A stretch of DNA of 64,000 nucleotides from Cyclobacteriaceae bacterium (GTDB taxonomy: Bacteria > Bacteroidota > Bacteroidia > Cytophagales > Cyclobacteriaceae): assembly GCA_030584025.1 (NCBI GenBank), contig CP129487.1:2356001-2420000 (forward strand), written 5' to 3'. This document shows, one piece after another, positions 25,030 to 32,549 of the stretch. The translations under genes and the position numbers were made by a program. Within the stretch, counting starts at the first letter, position 1, and each line of letters opens with the position of its first letter. The notes under the pieces are model-generated. The model worked only from the letters and a program-made list of their open reading frames with translations. It ran no database searches and was not told where the DNA came from.

Positions 25030-27174
25030 TTAAAGACTTGGTAATTGATTAATCGATTTATCTTTTGATAGGGTTAAAAATATTCCCAGGAAAACAAACC
25101 GTGGCGCAGGCTGACGTATGGCACGGCTGTTGTAAAACCCTTCGCTATTTTGGGTAGTGCTGTATTCGTAACCAAAAATGTTATCGCGACCTAACAGGTT
25201 GGTGCACGAGAAGTAAACAATTAGGTTGGGCTTGGGCAAATAGCTGATGTTCACACTTAAATCCTGATAGCTTTTTGTACGCCTATTGTTGAACCGATCT
25301 TCATTCGGGTTGTTGTACGGCCTTCCGCTGGTAAATGAGTAAGTGGCGCCAAATTGAGTTTTTAAACTTGAAACAAAATATTTGTACACCACCGAAAAAT
25401 TGTGCGCGGACGCAAATGTTGGTGTTACTGCATACGGTGTATTCAGGTAATCACGTTCGGTATCCAGAAAGGAATAAGAAATCCAATAATCTGCATTTCG
25501 GATGGTTTTGTTATCGCGGTAGAATAATTCCACGCCCCGTGCATAACCTGAACCTTCATTGGTCAAGACAAATGGATTTCCGTTTTCAAATTTTATAAGA
25601 TCAGCATAGGTTTTGTAATAACCCTCCACACGGAATGTGCGGTTGTTCTCAATAATTTGGTAATTCAAAATGTAATGATCAGCTTTCTCAGCCTCAAGTT
25701 CATTATCCCAACGCAACCATTCATTTTTTGGTGATTGTCTGAATTTGCCGTAGGCGAAAGAAACCTGACCGCTTTTACCGGTTTTGTAAGCCAATGAAAT
25801 GCGGGGATCAACCGAAACCTGATTAAGCAAATTATTATGTTCAACCCGACCACCCACGCGTGTAACAAATTTATTGCTGGCATACAGATCTGCTTCTACA
25901 AAAGCCGCACTGATCACTTCATGAAAGCCAGGTACAAAAGCTGATGTATCTACCGCAGCCCTGTAATCGCGATTGATAACCTCTGCCCCTGTTCGGATTT
26001 CGACTTTATCCGAAATTGAACCATCAAACACAACCTTGGCATGTGTACCTTCATCAAATTCATTTAGTCTGATATCGCCTTGTTGCAAATCATTCTGCGT
26101 AAGCGTGTATGAAAGTCCGCTGCGCAACGACCACTTTTCATTCAATGACGTTTTGTATGAGCCGTTGATGTACCGGAAGTTATTGGTGATGTCAATCAAA
26201 GTGGTCACATCATAGTCATCAATATCATGATGGTGCAGGGAAAAATTAGAGTGATTGAAATTACCATACACCTTGAACATACCAGTTTTTCCAACACGCT
26301 GACGGGAGGCTGAGCTTCCTTCAACAGAAACCGGAGCTTTCTCCCAATCGATTTCCTGATTGATCAATCCGAAATACGGACGGATGTTTGTGTATCCGAT
26401 CTTACCTGCCCACGATGCATTTTTCCATGCCTGCGTGTGGGCTACATCAGCACCCACCGACAACAATCCAAAATCCGTGCGAGAAGATTGCTCTTCATCT
26501 TTCGAATCCAGTACCAAGGCTGAAGAAAGCGCCTGGCCATATTCTGCCGAGTAACCTCCGGTGCTGAAGCTGGTACCTTTAAACATAAAGGGAAGAAATC
26601 TTCCGCGCGAAGGTGTATTCGGTGCGGCCGGACCGTACGCATCCAACACCAACATGCCATCGATGAACGTGCGTGCTTCGTTGCCATCGCCACCACGGAC
26701 AAACAACCTTCCGCTCTCGCCTACCTTTTGTGTTCCGGGCAATGTGTTTAGCGCTCCGGCAATGTCGGCTGTGGCACCGGCTGTAGTGGCAATATCCAAC
26801 GCCCTGAAAATGGTTCTTCGTGATTCATCGCTGGCAGCAAAAGCACCCGCGGTAATGGTAACCGCTTCAAGCTGGTTGACTTCTTCTTTCAGAATGATGC
26901 TCAACCCTAAATGTGATTTGCCCAAATCCACCTGCTGTCGGTATTCTTTATATCCGATAAACTTCACCACCAGGGTTTGAATACCCTTCTCGGAAGCGGT
27001 GAACGAGAATTTACCCTCAGCGCCCGAGGTAGTTCCATCATAGGTATTCAACAACAGCACGTTGGCGCCCGGCACCGGCTCGCCTTTTACATCCGTTACC
27101 ATCCCCGAAAGGGTAACCTGACCGAACATGGGCAAGGCTATCAGCGTGAAGAAAACAATCAGTACATTTTTCAT
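25030..27174 (-). CDS. TonB-dependent receptor with carboxypeptidase-like N-terminal domain
   Basis: 714 residues. The parts are a signal peptide (residues 1-18, ending MFGQ), a CarboxypepD_reg-like domain (about 20-105, TLSGMVTDVKGEPVPGANVLL), a plug domain (about 115-230, with ALNTLPGTQKVGESGRLFVRGG and FIDGML), and a beta-barrel ending in a strand with alternate aromatics. It moves an unknown ligand across the outer membrane using energy from TonB/ExbBD. There is no SusD partner; the downstream gene encodes a TPR-like periplasmic protein. The start was moved to 27174 because it begins the signal peptide; 11 further codons upstream are probably untranslated. Unlike the receptor at 9937, this one is intact. 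Confidence 0.93.
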   Translation of the reverse strand: MKNVLIVFFTLIALPMFGQVTLSGMVTDVKGEPVPGANVLLLNTYDGTTSGAEGKFSFTASEKGIQTLVVKFIGYKEYRQQVDLGKSHLGLSIILKEEVNQLEAVTITAGAFAASDESRRTIFRALDIATTAGATADIAGALNTLPGTQKVGESGRLFVRGGDGNEARTFIDGMLVLDAYGPAAPNTPSRGRFLPFMFKGTSFSTGGYSAEYGQALSSALVLDSKDEEQSSRTDFGLLSVGADVAHTQAWKNASWAGKIGYTNIRPYFGLINQEIDWEKAPVSVEGSSASRQRVGKTGMFKVYGNFNHSNFSLHHHDIDDYDVTTLIDITNNFRYINGSYKTSLNEKWSLRSGLSYTLTQNDLQQGDIRLNEFDEGTHAKVVFDGSISDKVEIRTGAEVINRDYRAAVDTSAFVPGFHEVISAAFVEADLYASNKFVTRVGGRVEHNNLLNQVSVDPRISLAYKTGKSGQVSFAYGKFRQSPKNEWLRWDNELEAEKADHYILNYQIIENNRTFRVEGYYKTYADLIKFENGNPFVLTNEGSGYARGVELFYRDNKTIRNADYWISYSFLDTERDYLNTPYAVTPTFASAHNFSVVYKYFVSSLKTQFGATYSFTSGRPYNNPNEDRFNNRRTKSYQDLSVNISYLPKPNLIVYFSCTNLLGRDNIFGYEYSTTQNSEGFYNSRAIRQPAPRFVFLGIFLTLSKDKSINQLPSL

Positions 27175-27310
27175 TTCAAGGGTTTCTTTTGGCGATTTGT
27201 ACGACAAAGATTATCCCCCTGGCTGGGCCAGTAAAAAATGAGTTACTGAACTGTCGAACCTGGCGGATGAGTTGTTTGATGGAGGCGATGGGGTTTTAAC
27301 CGGATTGGGT

Positions 27311-27318
27311 TATTTTTG
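27311..27318 (+). promoter_or_regulatory. Candidate -7 element for leuS
   Basis: TATTTTTG matches TAnnTTTG and lies 28 bases before the leuS ATG. A TTTG is present upstream (27275-27278) but 32 bases away, further than the usual 19-21, so the -33 part is uncertain. Confidence 0.4.
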
Positions 27319-27346
27319 CTGGTTCTAACGAAAGTAAAGCAGACCA

Positions 27347-30300
27347 ATGGCCGAATACAGCAAAGAAGAGATCAGACGAATTGAGCAGAAATGGCAGGAT
27401 AAATGGGAAAAGGAAGGCGTTTATCGTGTAGAAACTGACCCCTCCAGGCCGAAGTATTATGTGCTGGATATGTTTCCATACCCTTCTGGTGCCGGACTGC
27501 ACGTAGGGCACCCGCTGGGCTATATTGCTACGGATATTGTATCGCGTTACAAGCGTTTAAAAGGATTCAATGTGCTGCACCCGATGGGCTTTGATGCGTT
27601 CGGCCTTCCGGCAGAACAATATGCCATACAAACCGGGCAACACCCCGCTATTACTACAGCAAAAAATATTGAAACGTATAAGCGCCAGTTGCGCCAGATC
27701 GGCTTCTCGTACGATTGGAGTCGCGAAGTACAGACCTGCGACCCAGCCTACTATAAATGGACGCAGTGGATTTTCATGCAACTGTTCAATGCGTGGTATA
27801 ATAAAAAGTCCATAGACAAATCGACCATCGACCATCGACCATTCGATGGAAAAACAGAGCACATTAACACATTGATTGCTGAGTTAGAGAAAGGTGGTAA
27901 CCAGAACATTGAAGCCGCCTGTGATGAGGATACACCAATCATTACCGCAGACCAATGGAAGAAGTTCAACGAAAAAGAAAAGGAAAATTTTTTACAGCAC
28001 TACCGCATCGCCTACCAAAGCGAAACCATGGTGAATTGGTGTGCAGCATTAGGCACCGTATTGTCTAACGATGAAGTAAAAGATGGTGTAAGCGAACGTG
28101 GTGGCTACCCGGTTGAACGAATAAAGATGTTACAATGGAGCATGCGCATTTCGGCTTACGCTGAGCGCTTGCTTACCGGATTGGATACAATCGATTGGCC
28201 CGAGCCGTTGAAAGAGATGCAGCGGAATTGGATTGGGAAGAGCAAAGGAGCGCAACTTGAATTCAGTGTAGAAAATTCCAACTCCAATATTGAAGTCTTC
28301 ACCACACGGATTGATACCATTTATGGCGCAACCTTTTTGGTGCTGGCTCCAGAACATGAACTGGTAGATCAAATTACAACTGATGAACAACGCAGTGCGG
28401 TGAATGACTACGTACAGGTTGCCAAAAACCGCAGCGAACGCGAACGCATGACAGAGGTGAAACGCGTAAGCGGTGCATTTACGGGCGCCTATGCCATCAA
28501 TCCGTTTAACAACGAGCGCATTCCCATATGGATTTCCGATTACGTGTTGGCAGGCTACGGAACTGGAGCGGTAATGGCCGTGCCTGGTCACGATGAACGC
28601 GATCACCGCTTTGCTAAACATTTTAAGTTACCCATAGTACAGGTTGTGGAAGGCCCAAGCGTAGAAGAGGAAGCGTTTGTGAGTTGGGATGCCAAAATTA
28701 TCAACTCGGATTTCATGAACGGCCTCACCGTTGATGAAGCCATTGAAGCGGGGATAAAGTTTGTGGAAGAAAGAGGAATTGGGAAAGGCAAAGTGAACTA
28801 CCGCATGCGCGATGCCATTTTTGGCAGACAGCGTTATTGGGGTGAACCATTCCCGGTGTATTTCAAAGACGGCATTCCGAAACTGGTTGAAGAAAAAGAT
28901 TTGCCCATTACCCTTCCTGAAATTGATGAGTACAAGCCGACTGAAACGGGTGAACCTCCGTTGGCAAGGGCAAAGAATTGGGGGTATAGGCCTCACGCCA
29001 ACCCCTCTCCAGAGACCTACCCTTATGAGTTAACCACCATGCCTGGCTGGGCGGGTTCAAGTTGGTATTGGTTCCGGTATATGGATCCGAAAAATGAAAC
29101 TGCCTTTGCGGATAAAAAAGAAATCGATTACTGGCAGGATGTTGACCTGTATATGGGTGGTTCAGAACATGCTACCGGCCACTTATTGTATTCGCGTTTC
29201 TGGTGCAAGGCGTTGAAAGATCTGGGTTATGTAAGCGCTGAAGAGCCGTTTAAGAAGTTGATTAATCAGGGACATATTCAGGGGATATCAAAATTTATTT
29301 ACAGGTTAACTGGGATGACTTGGAGTGCATCAAAAAACATTGAATCTCCCCAAATCTTTATATCGAGCACCTTAGTTTCAAGAGCTAAGAAAGAACAACT
29401 TACCCATGAGACTCTTCAAAGGATTAAGAACAAGTTAGAGGAATCACTCAAAGAATACTTTAGCAAGAACGAATCGACATTTAGCATCTTAAGTTTAGAA
29501 CTTCGTGACATAGCTAATTGCCAACCAATTAATATATCAATCGATTTAGTTAATCAAAATGACGAATTAGATCAAATTAGGATTCGAAAATGGAGGCCTG
29601 ATTTTGGAACAGCAATTTTTATTGCTGAAAATGAAGAGAAATACATCTGTGGAACTGAAGTCGAAAAAATGTCTAAGTCGAAGCATAACGTAGTCAACCC
29701 TGACGACATCATTGCATCCTATGGCGCAGACACACTGCGTCTGTACGAAATGTTTCTTGGTCCGTTGGAGTTAAGTAAACCCTGGAACACCAACGGCATT
29801 GATGGTGTGTTTAAATTCTTGCGCAAGTTCTGGAATCTGTTTCACGATGCACAAGGCAACTGGAATGTGAGTGATGCTGAGCCAACGCGTGATGAATTCA
29901 AAATCCTGCATAAAACGCTAAAGAAGATTGAACAGGATATTAACAATTTCTCGTTCAACACCAGCGTAAGTGAATTCATGATTTGCGTGAATGAACTGAG
30001 CTCATTAAAGTGTAATAAGAGAAGTATTCTGGAGCCGCTCGTGATCGCCCTCTCCCCTTATGCACCACACCTTGCTGAAGAGTTGTGGGAAAAACTTGGG
30101 TATACTAATACGATCCTGAAAGCACAGTTCCCAGCTGTGAATGAAGAGTACCTGAAAGAAAGTTCGTTCGAGTACCCCATCTCCATCAACGGCAAGGTGC
30201 GCACCAAAATGGAATTCGCACTCGACATGCCCAAGGAGGACATTGAGAAAATGGTATTGGCTTCTGAGTTGGTGACCAAATGGACGGAAGGCAAACCACC

Positions 30301-30349
30301 GAAGAAGGTAATTGTGGTGCCGGGCAAGATTGTGAATGTGGTGATTTAA
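27347..30349 (+). CDS. leuS: Leucyl-tRNA synthetase, with lineage-specific insertions
   Basis: 1000 residues, longer than the ~860 of E. coli. Charges tRNA-Leu in the cytoplasm. The class I motifs are present: HIGH variant HVGH at residues 52-55 and KMSKS near 774-778. The CP1 editing region contains TRIDTIYGATFLVLAPEHELV, and the C-terminal anticodon-binding domain ends KVIVVPGKIVNVVI. Two segments stand out. One (near residues 158-170) coincides with three tandem 7-bp units. The other is an approximately 100-residue stretch before KMSKS (about 650-760) that is AT-rich compared with its flanks. Bacteroidota LeuRS have a variable region at the second site, ending KWRPDF and KYICG as here. The gene is alone and has its own -7 element. 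Confidence 0.96.
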   Translation: MAEYSKEEIRRIEQKWQDKWEKEGVYRVETDPSRPKYYVLDMFPYPSGAGLHVGHPLGYIATDIVSRYKRLKGFNVLHPMGFDAFGLPAEQYAIQTGQHPAITTAKNIETYKRQLRQIGFSYDWSREVQTCDPAYYKWTQWIFMQLFNAWYNKKSIDKSTIDHRPFDGKTEHINTLIAELEKGGNQNIEAACDEDTPIITADQWKKFNEKEKENFLQHYRIAYQSETMVNWCAALGTVLSNDEVKDGVSERGGYPVERIKMLQWSMRISAYAERLLTGLDTIDWPEPLKEMQRNWIGKSKGAQLEFSVENSNSNIEVFTTRIDTIYGATFLVLAPEHELVDQITTDEQRSAVNDYVQVAKNRSERERMTEVKRVSGAFTGAYAINPFNNERIPIWISDYVLAGYGTGAVMAVPGHDERDHRFAKHFKLPIVQVVEGPSVEEEAFVSWDAKIINSDFMNGLTVDEAIEAGIKFVEERGIGKGKVNYRMRDAIFGRQRYWGEPFPVYFKDGIPKLVEEKDLPITLPEIDEYKPTETGEPPLARAKNWGYRPHANPSPETYPYELTTMPGWAGSSWYWFRYMDPKNETAFADKKEIDYWQDVDLYMGGSEHATGHLLYSRFWCKALKDLGYVSAEEPFKKLINQGHIQGISKFIYRLTGMTWSASKNIESPQIFISSTLVSRAKKEQLTHETLQRIKNKLEESLKEYFSKNESTFSILSLELRDIANCQPINISIDLVNQNDELDQIRIRKWRPDFGTAIFIAENEEKYICGTEVEKMSKSKHNVVNPDDIIASYGADTLRLYEMFLGPLELSKPWNTNGIDGVFKFLRKFWNLFHDAQGNWNVSDAEPTRDEFKILHKTLKKIEQDINNFSFNTSVSEFMICVNELSSLKCNKRSILEPLVIALSPYAPHLAEELWEKLGYTNTILKAQFPAVNEEYLKESSFEYPISINGKVRTKMEFALDMPKEDIEKMVLASELVTKWTEGKPPKKVIVVPGKIVNVVI
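27822..27842 (+). repeat. Three tandem 7-bp units inside leuS
   Basis: CGACCAT is repeated three times without interruption, followed by an inverted partial copy (TCGATGG, 27843-27850). As 3 x 7 = 21 bases, the reading frame is kept, giving STIDHRPFDGK in the protein. Confidence 0.8.
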
Positions 30350-30434
30350 TGCCTCTTCCCTTTTTTGAACCACACAGGTAAACATCCTGACATTTATCAG
30401 ATAACATCGTGACGGGGATCATGTTGATTTAACA

Positions 30435-30456
30435 GAATTAAAATCACTTTTAATTC
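30435..30456. promoter_or_regulatory. Perfect palindrome upstream of the gene at 30478
   Basis: GAATTAAAA-TCAC-TTTTAATTC: 9-bp arms with a 4-base spacer, ending 21 bases before the ATG. It could be an operator or a leader hairpin. Confidence 0.4.
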
Positions 30457-30477
30457 AACCAATTAAATCATACAATC

Positions 30478-30903
30478 ATGATCTCCGTTACAAGTCAAAC
30501 CGGAAAATACATATTACAGCCCAGCCTGATTGGCATGCACCGTGAAAGCGTAGAGTGGATTTCTGCCACTGAATTATGGAAGCGTGAACTCGCCTTCTTC
30601 CAGAATTTACTCGATCAGCACGCACCGAAAATGGATAATGTGGAATTCAAAAAGCAAGTCGACCACTACCAACACCTGATTACCTACTACAACGGTGAAC
30701 TGGTGGATGCCCTTCGCAAAAAACTACGCGACCATGAAAAGCAACTGGCTACCATGCTACAAGAACTAAATGAATCCGACACTGAATACTTTAAAGATCA
30801 CGCGGCTGTTATTGAAGAGGTAGCGGCTTTCGCCAAAGTATTTGCAGAATTCAAGCATGGCTTCTTTGAATTTATTGAGCGAGGGTTTAGTGCTTATAAG
30901 TAA
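30478..30903 (+). CDS. Hypothetical helical protein
   Basis: 141 residues, not recognised. It lacks a signal peptide and membrane segment. After a short beta-like start (TSQTGKYILQPS) it is predicted mostly helical with many charged residues (WKRELAFFQNLLDQH, VDHYQHLITYYNGELVDALRKKLRDHEKQLATM), suggesting a cytoplasmic four-helix-type bundle. Several His and Glu residues (HxxxYxHL, EKQL, DHAA) leave open a metal-binding bundle, but no known motif is complete. It is a single gene with a palindrome in front and a long hairpin after it, so it is probably transcribed alone. Confidence 0.6.
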   Translation: MISVTSQTGKYILQPSLIGMHRESVEWISATELWKRELAFFQNLLDQHAPKMDNVEFKKQVDHYQHLITYYNGELVDALRKKLRDHEKQLATMLQELNESDTEYFKDHAAVIEEVAAFAKVFAEFKHGFFEFIERGFSAYK

Positions 30904-30921
30904 CACAAATTCCACATTCTC

Positions 30922-30964
30922 AAATCCCAATAACAAAGTCCGGACTGACTGAGTATTGGGATTT
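30922..30964 (+). terminator. Hairpin after the gene at 30478
   Basis: AAATCCCAAT pairs with ATTGGGATTT; the loop contains the palindrome AGTCCGGACT. The following sequence is T-rich (TACTTTTAAA) but without a clean T run, so terminator function is probable rather than certain. Confidence 0.5.
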
Positions 30965-31077
30965 ACTTTTAAATCTCAACACCCACATCCCGGAAACTTG
31001 CTCACTAACAATTCCCCTAACACCCATTAGGTTTAGCTAACATTTGCTTAACTTCGGCCCCTTTAACGGAATTGCTT

Positions 31078-32076
31078 ATGCGCTACTCTAAGATTGTGGG
31101 CCTTGGCCATCATGTACCCGAAACGGTCATTACCAACGATTACCTGTCGACTGTAATGGATACCAACAATGAATGGATCGTTGAACGAACGGGCATACAA
31201 GAGCGCAGGTGGGTTGATCCTACCAAGGATACGGTAGCCAATATGGCCGCAAAAGCCAGTCGCATGGCATTGGAAAGAGCAGGCTTAACGGAAAAGGATG
31301 TTGAGTTTATTGTCTTCGCTACCATAACACCGGATTATTTCTTTCCTGGCTCAGGAGTTTTGCTACAACGTGAATTAGGACTGGAGAGCATCGGTGCACT
31401 TGACTTGCGTAATGCATGCTCCGGGTTTATCTACGCCCTTTCAGTTGCCGATCAGTTTATTAAAACGGGCATGTACAAAACCATACTCGTGGTGGGCGCT
31501 GAAATTCAATCCACGGCCATTGACCTGAGTACGCGTGGGCGAAACACCGCAGTAATCTTTGCCGATGGCGCGGGTGCTGCCATCCTTCAGCCTTCCGATA
31601 AGCCGGGCATATTGTCAACACACCTTCATTCCGATGGCCGTTTTGCAGAAGAGCTTTATGTACGCGATCCGGGCAGCAGCCGTCCCCGCGAAGAACGCCA
31701 GCCAGAACAGATTAACGATACAACCCACTACAAGGTAGTGATGAACGGAAACCAGGTATTTAAACATGCCGTGGTGCGCTTTATGGAGGTGATTAAAGAA
31801 GCCCTGGCTGCCAACAACATGACCAAAGAAGACATTTCTCTTCTGGTACCCCACCAGGCCAACCTGCGCATCAGTCAGTACATTCAGGAGAAAATGGCGC
31901 TTTCCAACGAGCAGGTTTACAACAACATCATGCGCTATGGAAACACCACCGCGGCCTCTATTCCCATTGCCATGAGTGAAGCCTGGGCAGAAGGTAAAAT
32001 CAAAGAAAATGACGTAATTTGTTTGGCCGCATTTGGCAGTGGTTTTACATGGGCCTCTGCGCTGATCCGGTGGTAA
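31078..32076 (+). CDS. fabH: 3-oxoacyl-ACP synthase III (FabH-type)
   Basis: 332 residues. Catalyses the first condensation of fatty acid synthesis, acetyl-CoA (or a branched acyl-CoA) with malonyl-ACP. The triad is visible: C114 in LRNACSGF, H259 in VPHQANLRI and N289 in RYGNTTAASIP. The N-terminal WIVERTGIQERRW is typical. Many Bacteroidota have more than one fabH-like gene; this one is not in a fatty acid operon, so it could serve branched-chain fatty acids or another ketosynthase role. The ATG at 31078 is chosen over an upstream TTG. Confidence 0.93.
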   Translation: MRYSKIVGLGHHVPETVITNDYLSTVMDTNNEWIVERTGIQERRWVDPTKDTVANMAAKASRMALERAGLTEKDVEFIVFATITPDYFFPGSGVLLQRELGLESIGALDLRNACSGFIYALSVADQFIKTGMYKTILVVGAEIQSTAIDLSTRGRNTAVIFADGAGAAILQPSDKPGILSTHLHSDGRFAEELYVRDPGSSRPREERQPEQINDTTHYKVVMNGNQVFKHAVVRFMEVIKEALAANNMTKEDISLLVPHQANLRISQYIQEKMALSNEQVYNNIMRYGNTTAASIPIAMSEAWAEGKIKENDVICLAAFGSGFTWASALIRW

Positions 32077-32143
32077 ATAAATGATTTTTTAGTTCAAGGT
32101 TAAGGATTTACAACCCTCACCTTATCTGTTGAGCCATACCCCG

Positions 32144-32368
32144 ATGAAAACATCTACCTACAACCCCAGTCCCATTGAAGTTGATTTTGCCAACGCAATG
32201 TTCATTCTTCAAAAAGAAATCCAAAAGCATTTGCAGGATAACCAGATTGTAAATGTGGAAACCCAACTTAACCGCGATAATCCGTCAGTGAAATTCAGCC
32301 TGTTGGATAAAGACGGTGACCCACACGAAGTGGTGGTGCGGATTATTCAGATTCCGGATAAGTTTTAA
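32144..32368 (+). CDS. Small hypothetical protein
   Basis: 74 residues, cytoplasmic by appearance, not recognised. The sequence begins KTSTYNPSPIEVDFANAMF, has a helix (ILQKEIQKHLQDNQIVNVE) and then a strand-rich end (PSVKFSLLDKDGDPHEVVVRIIQ). Codon use and the 67-base distance from fabH suggest a genuine gene on the same transcript. The ATG at 32144 is preferred over a TTG at 32129. Confidence 0.6.
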   Translation: MKTSTYNPSPIEVDFANAMFILQKEIQKHLQDNQIVNVETQLNRDNPSVKFSLLDKDGDPHEVVVRIIQIPDKF

Positions 32369-32375
32369 TCAAAAC

Positions 32376-32420
32376 CCATCTTAAAAAATAATTGTCCTGC
32401 ACCTTTAAGATGCAGGACAA
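32376..32420 (-). terminator. Terminator for the minus-strand M16 peptidase gene
   Basis: Perfect 10-bp stem TTGTCCTGCA / TGCAGGACAA (32392-32401 and 32411-32420); on the minus strand it is followed by TTATTTTTTAAG. It lies beyond the palindromic element at 32422-32543 and faces the convergent hypothetical gene. Confidence 0.65.
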
Positions 32421-32421
32421 C

Positions 32422-32543
32422 TAGAAGCTATCTCAAAAATACTCACAATGTCATGTTGAGCTTGTCGAAACCGATTTATAACTCGAAATAGCCTTCGACA
32501 AGCTCAGGCTGACATGTGAAACTGATTTTTGAGATGACCTCTA
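32422..32543. mobile_element. MITE-like palindromic element flanked by TA
   Basis: About 118 bp (32424-32541) whose two halves are imperfect reverse complements: ATCTCAAAAAT at 32430-32440 mirrors ATTTTTGAGAT at 32525-32535, and TGAGCTTGTCGAA mirrors TTCGACAAGCTCA inside. It is bounded by TA on both sides. There is no coding frame. The structure fits a miniature inverted-repeat transposable element of the TA-duplicating kind (IS630/Tc1-mariner type), mobilised in trans. The inner TTCGACAAGCTCAGGCTGACA string is, as I recall, a common dispersed sequence in this phylum. Confidence 0.6.
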
Positions 32544-32549
32544 AACATT

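Noticed and set aside
30904..31077. A small RNA or tRNA in the gap before fabH
   Set aside because: Only a hairpin at 30922-30964 can be supported; no cloverleaf or known RNA motif is visible.
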